From Sphingomonas sp. S-NIH.Pt15_0812 (lineage in GTDB: Bacteria; Pseudomonadota; Alphaproteobacteria; Sphingomonadales; Sphingomonadaceae): a DNA stretch of 13,502 bases. The DNA is taken from the NCBI RefSeq assembly GCF_003951315.1, contig NZ_QLJH01000050.1, positions 1 to 13,502 on the forward strand, given 5' to 3'. The notes under the pieces are model-generated. The model was not told the DNA's origin and did not search any database. It was given only the letters and a program-made list of their open reading frames with translations. Both the position numbers and the translations under genes were made by a program. Shown here in pieces: positions 5,427 to 13,354 of this stretch (its first letter is position 1; the number at the start of each line of letters is the position of its first letter).

Positions 5427-5849
5427 ATGAAGATGGCAAAGCTGATCGGGAGCGCCGTTGCGCTCAGCGTTTTATCGTCTGTCCCAGCGGCTGACGCTCA
5501 GAACGCGAACCGTGAGTGGCGGCGCGGCGCTATCGTTGCACATAAGAAGGAAGAGAAGCGCAAGGACGACAAGAAGAAGGGCACTGTAATCGGCGCAGGC
5601 ATCGGCCTGCTCGCCGGCGCGCTCTTCTCGGGTGGTGACCCGTGGGCATCGCTTGCGGGCGCCGCAGCTGGCGGCGCGGTCGGCAATGTTACGTCCGGCA
5701 ACAAGAAAGATCGCGACCGCCGCGACGAATGGCGTGGCGACCGCGGTCCGGGCTGGCGCAACGATCGGCGCGATAATCGCAATGATAACTGGCGCAACGA
5801 TCGGCGCGACGATCGTCGTCCCGACTGGCGGCCGACTGAGGGTCGCTGA
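5427..5849 (+). CDS. Exported glycine-zipper protein with Trp-Arg-Asn-Asp repeat tail
   Basis: The product has 140 residues from ATG 5427, which lies 8 bases after AGGAG (5414-5418). ATG 5421 is only 2 bases from it. Numbering from 5421, residues 1-26 are a signal peptide (cleavage near ADA-Q). Residues 40-53 are a Lys/Glu/Asp cluster (HKKEEKRKDDKKK). Residues 54-92 are a glycine zipper (GTVIGAGIGLLAGALF, then AGAAAGGAVGNV). Residues 95-142 are a charged tail built from near-repeats of WRNDRRD. The layout resembles small RcnB/YMGG-like envelope proteins of alphaproteobacteria, but function cannot be assigned. Operator copy 3 precedes it. The EF-hand gene follows 48 bp later and is probably co-transcribed. 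Like the lipoprotein at 1837, it joins an export signal, a glycine zipper and an Arg/Asp tail behind the same operator. Confidence 0.88.
   Translation: MKMAKLIGSAVALSVLSSVPAADAQNANREWRRGAIVAHKKEEKRKDDKKKGTVIGAGIGLLAGALFSGGDPWASLAGAAAGGAVGNVTSGNKKDRDRRDEWRGDRGPGWRNDRRDNRNDNWRNDRRDDRRPDWRPTEGR
5753..5809 (+). repeat. Two 21-bp direct repeats coding the WRNDRR tail
   Basis: A 21-bp sequence beginning CTGGCGCAACGATCGG occurs identically at 5753-5773 and 5789-5809, a period of 36 bases (12 codons). It encodes WRNDRR twice. The nucleotide identity suggests a recent tandem duplication within the gene. Confidence 0.8.
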
Positions 5850-5897
5850 TCTCTCGCCCATCGACATGCCGGGTCCAACTCGTACCGAGGATATCAC

Positions 5898-6281
5898 GTG
5901 AAGATCAAAATTCTGTTCGCAACAGTCGCGGCCTGTGTCGCTGCTGCCGCGACCGCTCAAGCCGATGATGCCACCAAGCGGTACATCGATGCTGGCTTTG
6001 CAGCCATGGACATCAACAAAGACGGCAAGGTTGAGCCTGCCGAGTTCGACCGGTTCATGCGTGCCCGTCTCGCTCGACAAGGTGCGAAGTTCGATCAAAC
6101 GTTCGGCCAGCTCGACAAGGACGGCAACGGCACGATCAGTCGATCGGAAGCTCAGTCTTCAAGCGCGATCATGGCGAAATATTTCGACTTCATCGACGCC
6201 GATAAAAGTGGCGGTATCAGCAAAAGCGAACTCCGGTCGGCCATGATCAAGAGTCAGGCTGAAGAGGTCACAGGTAAGTAA
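5898..6281 (+). CDS. Periplasmic EF-hand calcium-binding protein
   Basis: The product has 127 residues from GTG 5898, with GAGG 7 bases upstream. Residues 1-22 are a signal peptide (MKIKILFATVAACVAAAATA, cleavage near AQA). Three canonical EF-hand loops follow, each with acidic residues at positions 1, 3, 5 and 12 or close equivalents: 38-49 (D38, N40, D42, E49), 73-84 (D73, D75, N77, E84) and 100-111 (D100, D102, S104, E111). It is likely a soluble Ca2+-binding protein of the periplasm, acting as sensor or buffer; no enzyme domain is attached. It lies 48 bp behind the glycine-zipper gene, so the two probably form an operon under operator copy 3. Confidence 0.92.
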   Translation: MKIKILFATVAACVAAAATAQADDATKRYIDAGFAAMDINKDGKVEPAEFDRFMRARLARQGAKFDQTFGQLDKDGNGTISRSEAQSSSAIMAKYFDFIDADKSGGISKSELRSAMIKSQAEEVTGK

Positions 6282-6442
6282 CCGACCAAGCCGTCGCCTT
6301 CTTGTCCGAAGACGCCGGTCAACGGCTTTGTCCAGCTGGTGCGTCCGCTTCGCCGCTTACGCCCATCGTGCTCGGCACCCGCAAACGAAATCAAAAATCA
6401 GACGCCGAGGCGATGAACGCCCGGCCTGTTGGAGACCTATCC

Positions 6443-7099
6443 GTGCGTACTTCTATCCTGATCGTGTCCGCGGCTGCAGCCACCGTCCTGACGTCGCTGC
6501 CAGCCTATGCTCAAAGTGCGCCGAACGCCGGCCTGCGCGTCGGCATTCTGGGTGGTCTCGACATCGTACGGCCAGGGAGCACCGAAGACTCTGATGTCGA
6601 CGGCGATGATCAGAGCACCGAAGGTGTCCTGTACGGGGTCGACGTCGGCTTCGACATTCCGCTTGGCGGGCTCGTCCTTGGCATCGAAGGCGAGTGGAGC
6701 GACTCCACCGGCAAAATTAAGGCAAACCGCAGCGATCCTAATTTCTTCGGCTACGGCACCGTTGCGTCCGGCCGGGACCTGTATGCCGGTGGCCGCCTCG
6801 GCTTCGTCATGGCGCCCGGAACCATGATCTACGCAAAGGGCGGCTACACCAATGCGCGCCTGAACGTCATCGCCGGCAGCAGCACAACCCAGACAGACGA
6901 CACTTTCCGTCTCGATGGTTGGCGCGTCGGCGCAGGCGCCGAACAGGCGCTCTCTGCCAACACCTATGCCAAGCTCGAGTATCGCTACTCGAACTACAAC
7001 GACGCCGAGCTCGCCTTTCGCGAGGGTGGCACCAGCAACGCCTTCAAGGTCGATACCGATCGTCACCAGGTCGTCGCTGGTCTCGGCATCCGGTTCTAG
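6443..7099 (+). CDS. Outer-membrane beta-barrel protein (OMP_b-brl / Omp25-like)
   Basis: The product has 218 residues from GTG 6443, which has GGAGA 7 bases upstream and is followed at once by a signal peptide ending SLPAYA-Q. Longer in-frame starts at 6302 and 6413 place unlikely sequence before the signal. The mature part has alternating amphipathic strands (LYGVDVGFDI, GLVLGIEGEWSDS, DLYAGGRLGFV, MIYAKGGYTNAR, GWRVGAGAEQAL, YAKLEYRYSNY) and ends in the terminal Phe (VVAGLGIRF) used by BamA. This is the 8-strand barrel family of Omp25/opacity-type proteins, which are structural or surface proteins with no fixed enzymatic role. It follows the EF-hand gene after 161 bp, in which no clear promoter was found, and is followed by a strong hairpin. 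Confidence 0.9.
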   Translation: MRTSILIVSAAAATVLTSLPAYAQSAPNAGLRVGILGGLDIVRPGSTEDSDVDGDDQSTEGVLYGVDVGFDIPLGGLVLGIEGEWSDSTGKIKANRSDPNFFGYGTVASGRDLYAGGRLGFVMAPGTMIYAKGGYTNARLNVIAGSSTTQTDDTFRLDGWRVGAGAEQALSANTYAKLEYRYSNYNDAELAFREGGTSNAFKVDTDRHQVVAGLGIRF

Positions 7100-7114
7100 G
7101 ATCCTAACGTGATC

Positions 7115-7147
7115 AGGCCGGTGTCCGCCAGAAGCGGGCACCGGCCT
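7115..7147 (+). terminator. Strong hairpin after the beta-barrel gene
   Basis: AGGCCGGTG (7115-7123) pairs with CACCGGCCT (7139-7147). The inner CCGC/GCGG and a T-G wobble make it a 14-bp stem around the 5-base loop CAGAA. It begins 16 bases after the stop codon. The bases that follow are not T-rich, so it is a terminator-like or 3'-end-protecting structure rather than a textbook intrinsic terminator. Confidence 0.55.
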
Positions 7148-7254
7148 ACCACACCAGGCGGCCAAACCGTGGCGGAGCCGATCGCCCGATCGCGGGTCGA
7201 CCGACCATACAGGTGCCGCCTCCCGGCGACATCGACAGCATTAAAGGTTCGCTC

Positions 7255-9186
7255 ATGACGCGACTACGCAAGGCATGGACCCTTGGGCTTTGCCTGTCGT
7301 CGGGAGTGACGAGCGCCTCCGCTGGCGCAGCGCCGGGTGGGGCTCTGTCGCGTGCCGACGAAGGCGGTGGGCTATTTGCCAACCTGGCCAATGACGCTGG
7401 CGCCGGCCTTGCTTTGATGACCCGGCAGCTCGCGCAGCCGGTGCCGGCTACCGCAAAGCTGGCCGGGTTCTTCGTGCTGATAGCCCTCGCCTTCTTCGTC
7501 ATGCAGCCGGCGCGGAGCTGGGCGCTGCAGCGCCTTTCCGGGTTTTTGAAGCGACAGCATAGTCACAGCAAACTGGCGATCTTCGGGCGCGCACTCGGGG
7601 CGGTCCTGATCACTCTGGCCTGCGTCAGCGTGGGCGGGTTGCTGATGCTGATGGGTGTCGTGCGCTACCTGCCGATCCTCCCCGAGGTAAAAACCCTGGT
7701 GGGGGTTCTCTTCGCCGGCGTCGTGACGTCCGGTTTGGGGCTTGGCCTTGGGAGAGCGCTCCGCTCCCCGGACGCCAAGGAGCTGCGACCGCTGCAGCTA
7801 CCCGCAGGTCTCGGACAAACCATCGGCTTCTATCCATTCGCTGCCGCCATCATGCTTGGCACCGCGACCTTTATCGATCAGGCATCACGCATCCTCGATG
7901 CCTCGCAGTCATCGTGGGGGGTCGCACAAGCGGTTCTGGCGATCGCAGAAGCCCTCCTGATCGGTAGATTTCTGGTCCTTGCCGGGCGCGCACGTGAGCG
8001 CGTCGTTTCGGCTGCGGCCGATGATCAGGGTCCCAGCCTCCCGGCCATTTTCAGCCTCACCGCCGTCGTCTGGACGGCGCTGGCCGTCGCGCTCGGGGCG
8101 CTTCTGCTTGGTCACACGCGCTTCGCTGTGCTCCTGCTGCAGGAGATCCTATGGGTGGCGCTGATCCTTACCACCGCGTGGCTGATGACGCGTTTCATCG
8201 ACGCGCTCGTTGCGCAACTCCTTGGCGAGGACAAGCGAGCGGCCAGGTTCGCGACCGGCGTGGTTGGCGTTCAGAAGACGCGGATTGATCAAGGTGCGCT
8301 GCTGGCGAGCGCAATGCTAAGCGTCATCGTCTGGCTCTTCGCCCTGCTGCTCGTCCTGTCGCCTCTGCAAGGAGGCGGGACCACCGTGGTAGCGCAGGTC
8401 CGTCCCAGCCCGATGATCGCCGCGCTGCGCACGATCAACCTGTCACCACAGACCATCCTGACTGCCATTGCCGTCCTCGTTGGAGGCATCGCAGTGACCC
8501 GAATGATCCGGGGATGGCTCGAGCGGCGGTTCCTTCCGTCGACGAACCTCGACATCGGTGCTCGTACGTCGATCACGACCGGCCTGAGCTACGTCGGCAT
8601 TATCTTTGCGCTGGTCGCAACCAGTGGCACGCTTGGATTGCAGCTCGAGAAGATAACCCTGATCGCCAGCGCCCTGACCGTCGGCATCGGTTTCGGGCTC
8701 CAGGCGATCATCCAGAATTTCGTCTCCGGTGTCATCATGCTGTTCGAGCGGCCGGTGAAGATCGGCGACCGAGTGTCGGTGTCAGGTTCGGAAGGCAAGA
8801 TCCGTAGGATGCGTGTCCGTGCCACCGAGCTGGTGGCCGATGACGGCTCGATCGCGATCATACCGAACTCGGCATTTATTTCGACAACCGTGGTGAACAA
8901 GTCCGCTGTTGAGGCGCCTTCCGAAATCGCGCTCACGGTCACGATCACTGGTGCTGTAGACGCCGACGGTGCGCGTAAAATGCTGGCGCAGCACCTTTCA
9001 CATTCATCCTCCGTCAGTCACGAGACATCGCCAACGATCCGGCTCGAGAAGTTCGGGGCGGTTGAATGGGTCTTCGCGATATCCGTCGAGCCCTCCCGGC
9101 AAGCGCAGGGCCGCGATGTCAGAAGCGACATTCTTTTCGGTCTTTCAGCCATACGAGCGGATGGGATTACACTGGCCGCGTGCTGA
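7255..9186 (+). CDS. Large MscS-family mechanosensitive channel
   Basis: The product has 643 residues from ATG 7255, with AAGG 7 bases upstream. An in-frame GTG at 7213 is less likely. It starts with a probable signal peptide (cleavage near ASAGA), then a periplasmic stretch and about ten hydrophobic segments. This is far more than the three helices of E. coli MscS (286 residues) and matches the large multi-helix MscS homologues. The MscS core is at about 464-560. Pore helix TM3 (LEKITLIASALTVGIGFGLQ, then AIIQNFVSGV) runs into FERPVKIGDRV, the beta-domain and the conserved IPNSAF motif (about 535-540). The C-terminal cytosolic domain follows. Channels of this family release solutes on hypo-osmotic shock. 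It is flanked by two outer-membrane barrel-like genes on the same strand, so an envelope-stress role fits. Confidence 0.93.
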   Translation: MTRLRKAWTLGLCLSSGVTSASAGAAPGGALSRADEGGGLFANLANDAGAGLALMTRQLAQPVPATAKLAGFFVLIALAFFVMQPARSWALQRLSGFLKRQHSHSKLAIFGRALGAVLITLACVSVGGLLMLMGVVRYLPILPEVKTLVGVLFAGVVTSGLGLGLGRALRSPDAKELRPLQLPAGLGQTIGFYPFAAAIMLGTATFIDQASRILDASQSSWGVAQAVLAIAEALLIGRFLVLAGRARERVVSAAADDQGPSLPAIFSLTAVVWTALAVALGALLLGHTRFAVLLLQEILWVALILTTAWLMTRFIDALVAQLLGEDKRAARFATGVVGVQKTRIDQGALLASAMLSVIVWLFALLLVLSPLQGGGTTVVAQVRPSPMIAALRTINLSPQTILTAIAVLVGGIAVTRMIRGWLERRFLPSTNLDIGARTSITTGLSYVGIIFALVATSGTLGLQLEKITLIASALTVGIGFGLQAIIQNFVSGVIMLFERPVKIGDRVSVSGSEGKIRRMRVRATELVADDGSIAIIPNSAFISTTVVNKSAVEAPSEIALTVTITGAVDADGARKMLAQHLSHSSSVSHETSPTIRLEKFGAVEWVFAISVEPSRQAQGRDVRSDILFGLSAIRADGITLAAC

Positions 9187-9258
9187 GCGGGGGCAGCACC
9201 CGTTACCTCGATCTCACACGAAACACGAACACGCTGCTAATTGGCCTGAAAGACGCTC

Positions 9259-10005
9259 ATGACTCATCTCCCCTATCGATTGACACTCATTGCAGTCGCC
9301 TCGTTGCTGCCGTACTCGCCGGCAGCTGCGCAAACTTTCGTCGATGTCTTCGCCGGTCGATCGGCGCCTGAGCGCACAGCGGCATCAATCACCGTGGATC
9401 AGGCCAGGATCAACGGTGCGGTCGTGCCTGCTCAGCTGCGTGTCGATGTTGAGAGCGTGAAGCCGACGCGCTCAACGATATACGGGCTGCGCGCCGGCCA
9501 TTGGTTCAGCTGGTTCGGTATAGCCGTGGACGCTGCCACGCTGAGCCCCGACCTTGACCGACAAGCCATTCGAGCGACCGCAAACCTACGCTTCGACGAG
9601 CAGGTCTTTGGTGAGCAGGTGACCATCGATCCTGGTCAGTCGGTCCGTGTGGAGATCCCTCGGATAAGGGTTCCGACCACCGCTACGATTGCCGCAGTCG
9701 CAATGATCCGAGTGCCACGAGGGGGGGGCCAGCCCTACATACTCGCGGGTCCGGCATACCTCATCACCGATAGCGATGTCAGCGGCTACTGGGGCGTGCG
9801 CGCCGGCATTGGCGCCAAAGTGCCGCTTTCTCAGCATGTCGCGCTTTTCGGTGAGTACCGGTACACAGGCGTCAACAATGCGCGCGCAGTGGCTGGTCGA
9901 GTGGCTGGCTCGGCACAAGGAATTTCCGGATCGACCGGCGACATCCAGGTTGGCATCGACGTTCGCAACCATAGCTTGGCTGGCGGACTAAGCTTTCTGT
10001 TCTAG
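9259..10005 (+). CDS. Exported outer-membrane beta-barrel-like protein
   Basis: The product has 248 residues from ATG 9259. Residues 1-25 form a signal peptide (RLTLIAVASLLPYSPAAAQ, cleavage after Ala). The mature sequence has barrel-like strands, best seen at the C-terminal half (YWGVRAGIGAKVPLSQHVAL, FGEYRYTG), and ends VRNHSLAGGLSFLF with a terminal Phe. GEYRYT near the end is a recurring feature of small OmpA/Omp25-type barrels. A longer insertion (about 55-150) with TATIAAVAMIRVPRGGG lies between strands. The exact family is uncertain. It follows the MscS gene after 72 bp with no hairpin between, so co-transcription is likely. The ribosome site is weak (GAAAG). Confidence 0.82.
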   Translation: MTHLPYRLTLIAVASLLPYSPAAAQTFVDVFAGRSAPERTAASITVDQARINGAVVPAQLRVDVESVKPTRSTIYGLRAGHWFSWFGIAVDAATLSPDLDRQAIRATANLRFDEQVFGEQVTIDPGQSVRVEIPRIRVPTTATIAAVAMIRVPRGGGQPYILAGPAYLITDSDVSGYWGVRAGIGAKVPLSQHVALFGEYRYTGVNNARAVAGRVAGSAQGISGSTGDIQVGIDVRNHSLAGGLSFLF

Positions 10006-10075
10006 GACTGCTGCGGCCTCTAATACCGAAGATAGGCTGACCGCCTTTCGGCCGCCGATATTCGACCTGATTGCT

Positions 10076-10087
10076 TGTTGATCAACA
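10076..10087. promoter_or_regulatory. 12-bp palindrome upstream of the HAD gene
   Basis: TGTTGATCAACA is a perfect palindrome, 46 bases before the proposed ATG at 10134. It could be an operator for the HAD gene. A palindrome this short can also arise by chance. Confidence 0.25.
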
Positions 10088-10133
10088 GCTGTCGCCACCT
10101 CCGAAACCGAGCTCCCAAAAGGTTTTCTCACAC

Positions 10134-10847
10134 ATGCTACCAAACCGCCCACTAGCTGTGATCTTTGATATGGATGGAACGTTGCTCGACACTGAAGCGG
10201 TCTATCATTCTGCGCTTCAGAAGGTTGCTCAGTCCATGGGGCGCGAGCTGTCAGAGCAGATGTTCTTACAACTTGTCGGACTGCATCGTGAGGACAATGA
10301 GCGGCTCCTCCGACAGCACTGGAGCGAAGATTTCGATTTAACGGCGTTTCACGCGGCATCTGACCAGCTGTTTGACGAGATGTGGCGAGCAGGTGTGCCG
10401 TTCCGTCCGGGCGCGATTGAGGTTCTCGATAGCCTTCGGCAAACGGAATTACCGCTTGGGCTTTGTACGTCCTCGAAAAGCCCTCTTGCAGAAGAGCGGC
10501 TTTCCGTTGCGGGCATTCTTGATCGATTTGATCAAATTGTTACCCTCAGTGACGTTGGCAATCCGAAGCCTCATCCCGAACCATATCTGCTTACCGCCAA
10601 GCGGCTTGGTGTTTCACCAGAAAGCTGCGTTGTCATAGAGGACTCGCCGAATGGCCTGCGGGCCGGTGCTGCGGCCGGGATGATGACAGTGCTTGTTCCC
10701 GACTTGGCGCCAGCTACACCTTACACCAAAGCTTTGGCCACTGTGGTGCTCCCCAACCTTTTTTCAGTAAGAGACCTGATTGCAGCGACGCTGTCAAAGC
10801 CTTGTAGTTCACCAAACGGGCATCCAGTTGCTCGCAAACCCGGTTAA
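10134..10847 (+). CDS. HAD-superfamily phosphatase (beta-phosphoglucomutase-like)
   Basis: The product has 237 residues from ATG 10134, a short distance before the catalytic strand, as is normal for the family. An in-frame TTG at 10071 is less likely. All four HAD motifs are visible. Motif I is VIFDMDGTLLDTE with nucleophile Asp12 and Asp14. Motif II is LGLCTSSKS (Thr112/Ser113). Motif III is Lys145 in NPKPHPEPY. Motif IV is VVIEDSPNGLRAG (Glu169, Asp170). A helical cap lies between motifs I and II (about 20-90), giving subclass I, close to beta-phosphoglucomutase and small sugar- or glycolate-phosphate phosphatases. The substrate cannot be told. Third codon positions look less GC-rich than in the neighbouring MscS gene. 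Confidence 0.9.
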   Translation: MLPNRPLAVIFDMDGTLLDTEAVYHSALQKVAQSMGRELSEQMFLQLVGLHREDNERLLRQHWSEDFDLTAFHAASDQLFDEMWRAGVPFRPGAIEVLDSLRQTELPLGLCTSSKSPLAEERLSVAGILDRFDQIVTLSDVGNPKPHPEPYLLTAKRLGVSPESCVVIEDSPNGLRAGAAAGMMTVLVPDLAPATPYTKALATVVLPNLFSVRDLIAATLSKPCSSPNGHPVARKPG

Positions 10848-10895
10848 TAAATCAATTCGGTAATCTCGTCGCTGATATGGCTGGAGCGCATACGA

Positions 10896-10912
10896 GCGTC
10901 ACAGTGTGACGC
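10896..10912. promoter_or_regulatory. 17-bp perfect palindrome upstream of the sensor kinase
   Basis: GCGTCACA-G-TGTGACGC is perfectly symmetrical, lying 49 bases after the HAD stop and 84 bases before the kinase ATG. It may be an operator or a small terminator stem for the HAD transcript. The 1-base loop and lack of a T-run favour a protein-binding site. Confidence 0.4.
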
Positions 10913-10996
10913 CAATTCGAAGTCGGTGAGCTGCTATATCGACTATGGAGCGTCTAGCTTCCCTGATGGTTAGAAGCGCCACACTGACGAGGAATC

Positions 10997-13138
10997 ATGC
11001 GTGAAGCTCTACCCGCGCCATCAAGCAGGACTAATGACGTTGGCAGTGTGCCATGGCGGCGTCGAATGAGCGGATGTGACTTCGACCGGTTGATTGTAGA
11101 CAACGCAACTGACTTCGCGATGATCGCTACCGACGTGAGTGGTCAAGTGACCCGGTGGAGCCGCGGCGCTGAGAAAGTGCTTGGCTGGACAGAGGCCGAG
11201 ATGCTCGGTGAACCGCTCAAACGCATCTTCACACCAGAAGATCACGCCATCGGTCGGCCGCAAACCGAGATGCGCCTTGCGCGCGAGACCGGGAAAGCGA
11301 ACGACGAGCGTTGGCATCTGCGACAAGACGGGAACCGTTTCTGGGCTCAAGGGGAGATGACGCCCTTGCAATCCCCCAACGATGAGCTTCAAGGATACGT
11401 GAAGGTGCTGCGGGACCGCACCACCGAGCGGCTTCGCGAAGAACGACTGAGCCTGCTCGTAAAGGCATCCGACGGCTTGCTCTCCGGGTCTGACCCCGAC
11501 GCAGTTAATCAGGCGATTCTGGAAAGCGGGATCCAGACCCTCGGCTTTGATCAAAGCTTCACCTACGCCCTCAGCGAGGACCGGGACCATCTTCGCCTGA
11601 TCCACTCAGTCAATGTGCCGCCAGAGCAGCAGGAACAGCTCCGGCATGCTCCTTTTACGCTGCCACTCTGCGGCATCGTGGCGCAGCAGCGTGAACCGCT
11701 CATCTTGAACAAGACGCAGCTGAGTTCAAATTCTCGCTACGATTTCGCGTACAAAGAGGGCATTACTGCCTACGCCGGATATCCCCTTCGCGGCCGGGCC
11801 GACCTGTTCGGTGTTATATCTTTCGCCTCGTTTCACTGCGATCAATTCGACCCCGAAGCGCTGACCTTCTTTTCGACGCTGGCCCGTTTTCTGGCGGTCG
11901 GGCGGGAGCGGCTGGAGAACGAGAAGACACTGCGCAACCTGGCGCACCAACTCGAGGTTCGTGTCGATGAACGCACCCGCGAACTTCTCAAAACTGAGGA
12001 GACGCTGCGGCACTCGCAAAAGATGGAAGCTATTGGGCAGCTGACGGGCGGGGTGGCACATGACTTCAACAATCTGCTGACGGTGATCCGCGGCTCTGTC
12101 GACCTCTTGCGGCGTGGCAATCTCAATCCCGAGAAGCAGGCTCGGTATATCGACGCCATCGCTGACACGGCATCCAGAGCAACGAAGCTGACCGGCCAGC
12201 TTCTCGCCTTCGCGAGACGTCAGGCGCTCAAGCCGGAGGTGTTCGACGCGGTAAGCCGGGCGAACAGTGTGGGAGACATGCTCGACACCGTTACGGGCGC
12301 CCGTGTCGCCGTACGGCTCCGGTTGCCAGAGACACCATGTTATGTGCGTGCCGACCTCAGCCAGTTTGAAACGGCTTTGGTCAACATGGCGGTCAATGCG
12401 CGTGACGCGATGGATGGTGTCGGTACGCTGACGATCGAGGTTCGATGTGGCGCCGCGCTGCCGCCACTTCGCGGCCACGCCGGTTCTCCTGGCAAGTTCG
12501 TCGCTGTGTCGCTGACTGATACCGGCAGTGGCATCACGTCTGGGGACATGCAGCGCATTTTCGAGCCGTTCTTCACGACGAAGGACGTCGGCAAAGGCAC
12601 GGGGCTTGGTCTCAGCCAGGCATTCGGTTTCGCCAAGCAATCCGGCGGTGACATCGAAGTGACGAGTGTGGCAGGCGCCGGGGCAACGTTCACGCTCTAC
12701 CTGCCCGAAGCAGAGCGTGGCCACGAAGTGATCGATGAGAGCCGAGCAGGGACCAGCAGCGGCGAAGGCGCCGGTCTTTGCGTTCTCGTGGTCGAGGATA
12801 ACGAGGAGGTTGGTCGCTTCTCGACGCAGGCACTTGAAGAACTAGGCTACAAGACGCGCTGGGTTTCTACGGCGGAGGAGGCGCTGGAGGTTCTCCAGGG
12901 AGGAAAGGCAGGCTTCGATGTCGTCTTTTCCGACGTCGTCATGCCAGGGATCGGAGGGCTTGAGCTTGCCAAGAGGCTCTTGCGCGACATGCCAGAACTA
13001 CCGGTGGTTCTCGCCAGCGGCTACAGCCACGTGATCGCCCAAGAGGGAAGCCACGGCTTCACCCTCGTCCATAAGCCGTATTCAGCCGATGAAGTTTCCC
13101 GAGTGCTTCGGGCGGTGACAAGCGACAGCGCCCGCTGA
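10997..13138 (+). CDS. Hybrid sensor histidine kinase (PAS-GAF-HisKA-HATPase-REC)
   Basis: This 713-residue protein has no obvious membrane segment, so it is probably a cytoplasmic sensor. The order is: PAS at about 27-145 (FDRLIVDNATDFAMIATD, VTRWSRGAEKVLGWTEAEML); GAF at about 150-305; a coiled-coil linker at about 305-340; HisKA with phospho-acceptor His355 in GGVAHDFNNLL; a HATPase_c domain with N-box Asn467 (NMAVNARDAM), G1 DTGSGI at 508-513, F-box FEPFFTTK and G2 GKGTGLGLS at 532-540; and a C-terminal receiver (595-708) with Glu600/Asp601, phospho-acceptor Asp646 (FSDVVMPG), Ser674 and Lys693. All catalytic residues are intact. The HDFNNLL H-box and HARDAM-type N-box are those of the large hybrid-kinase group with PAS/GAF sensors. 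No response regulator or DNA-binding partner is encoded nearby, so the phosphate must pass to a distant protein. The signal is unknown. Confidence 0.95.
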   Translation: MREALPAPSSRTNDVGSVPWRRRMSGCDFDRLIVDNATDFAMIATDVSGQVTRWSRGAEKVLGWTEAEMLGEPLKRIFTPEDHAIGRPQTEMRLARETGKANDERWHLRQDGNRFWAQGEMTPLQSPNDELQGYVKVLRDRTTERLREERLSLLVKASDGLLSGSDPDAVNQAILESGIQTLGFDQSFTYALSEDRDHLRLIHSVNVPPEQQEQLRHAPFTLPLCGIVAQQREPLILNKTQLSSNSRYDFAYKEGITAYAGYPLRGRADLFGVISFASFHCDQFDPEALTFFSTLARFLAVGRERLENEKTLRNLAHQLEVRVDERTRELLKTEETLRHSQKMEAIGQLTGGVAHDFNNLLTVIRGSVDLLRRGNLNPEKQARYIDAIADTASRATKLTGQLLAFARRQALKPEVFDAVSRANSVGDMLDTVTGARVAVRLRLPETPCYVRADLSQFETALVNMAVNARDAMDGVGTLTIEVRCGAALPPLRGHAGSPGKFVAVSLTDTGSGITSGDMQRIFEPFFTTKDVGKGTGLGLSQAFGFAKQSGGDIEVTSVAGAGATFTLYLPEAERGHEVIDESRAGTSSGEGAGLCVLVVEDNEEVGRFSTQALEELGYKTRWVSTAEEALEVLQGGKAGFDVVFSDVVMPGIGGLELAKRLLRDMPELPVVLASGYSHVIAQEGSHGFTLVHKPYSADEVSRVLRAVTSDSAR

Positions 13139-13165
13139 CTTTCCGCATAGGGTCAAATCTACGCA

Positions 13166-13284
13166 CTGGACCAACGGCTTTAGTTAGACATAGCACCGGA
13201 AGAGGAGGAGTCCTCCGACCGGACGACCCAAATACAGTCGTCCCGGCACCCTTCCCTGCCTCCCAACTTCAGCCGTTGGTTCAG
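13166..13284. repeat. Nested inverted repeats between the kinase gene and IS66
   Basis: CTGGACCAACGGCTTTAG (13166-13183) is inverted as CTTCAGCCGTTGGTTCAG (13267-13284), matching at 15 of 18 positions. Inside are two smaller stems: GGAGGA-G-TCCTCC (13204-13216) and GGACGAC...GTCGTCC (13221-13227 with 13237-13243). No gene is visible from 13139 to 13354. It may be a structured 3' region of the kinase transcript or a remnant of a small non-autonomous element. Confidence 0.5.
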
Positions 13285-13354
13285 CTTGATGCGGCTCCAC
13301 CTAATGGGGGATGATGTTCGGGGGTCTGTCTCAATGATCGAGGGCTGACCGGAT

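Noticed and set aside
11726..12724. 332-codon open frame on the minus strand inside the kinase gene
   Set aside because: It lies wholly antisense to conserved HisKA/HATPase coding sequence and its translation shows no family signature; it is a high-GC shadow frame.
13166..13284. Integron attC site
   Set aside because: A GTTAGAC triplet-type box is present, but no properly placed RYYYAAC partner and no gene cassette or integrase.
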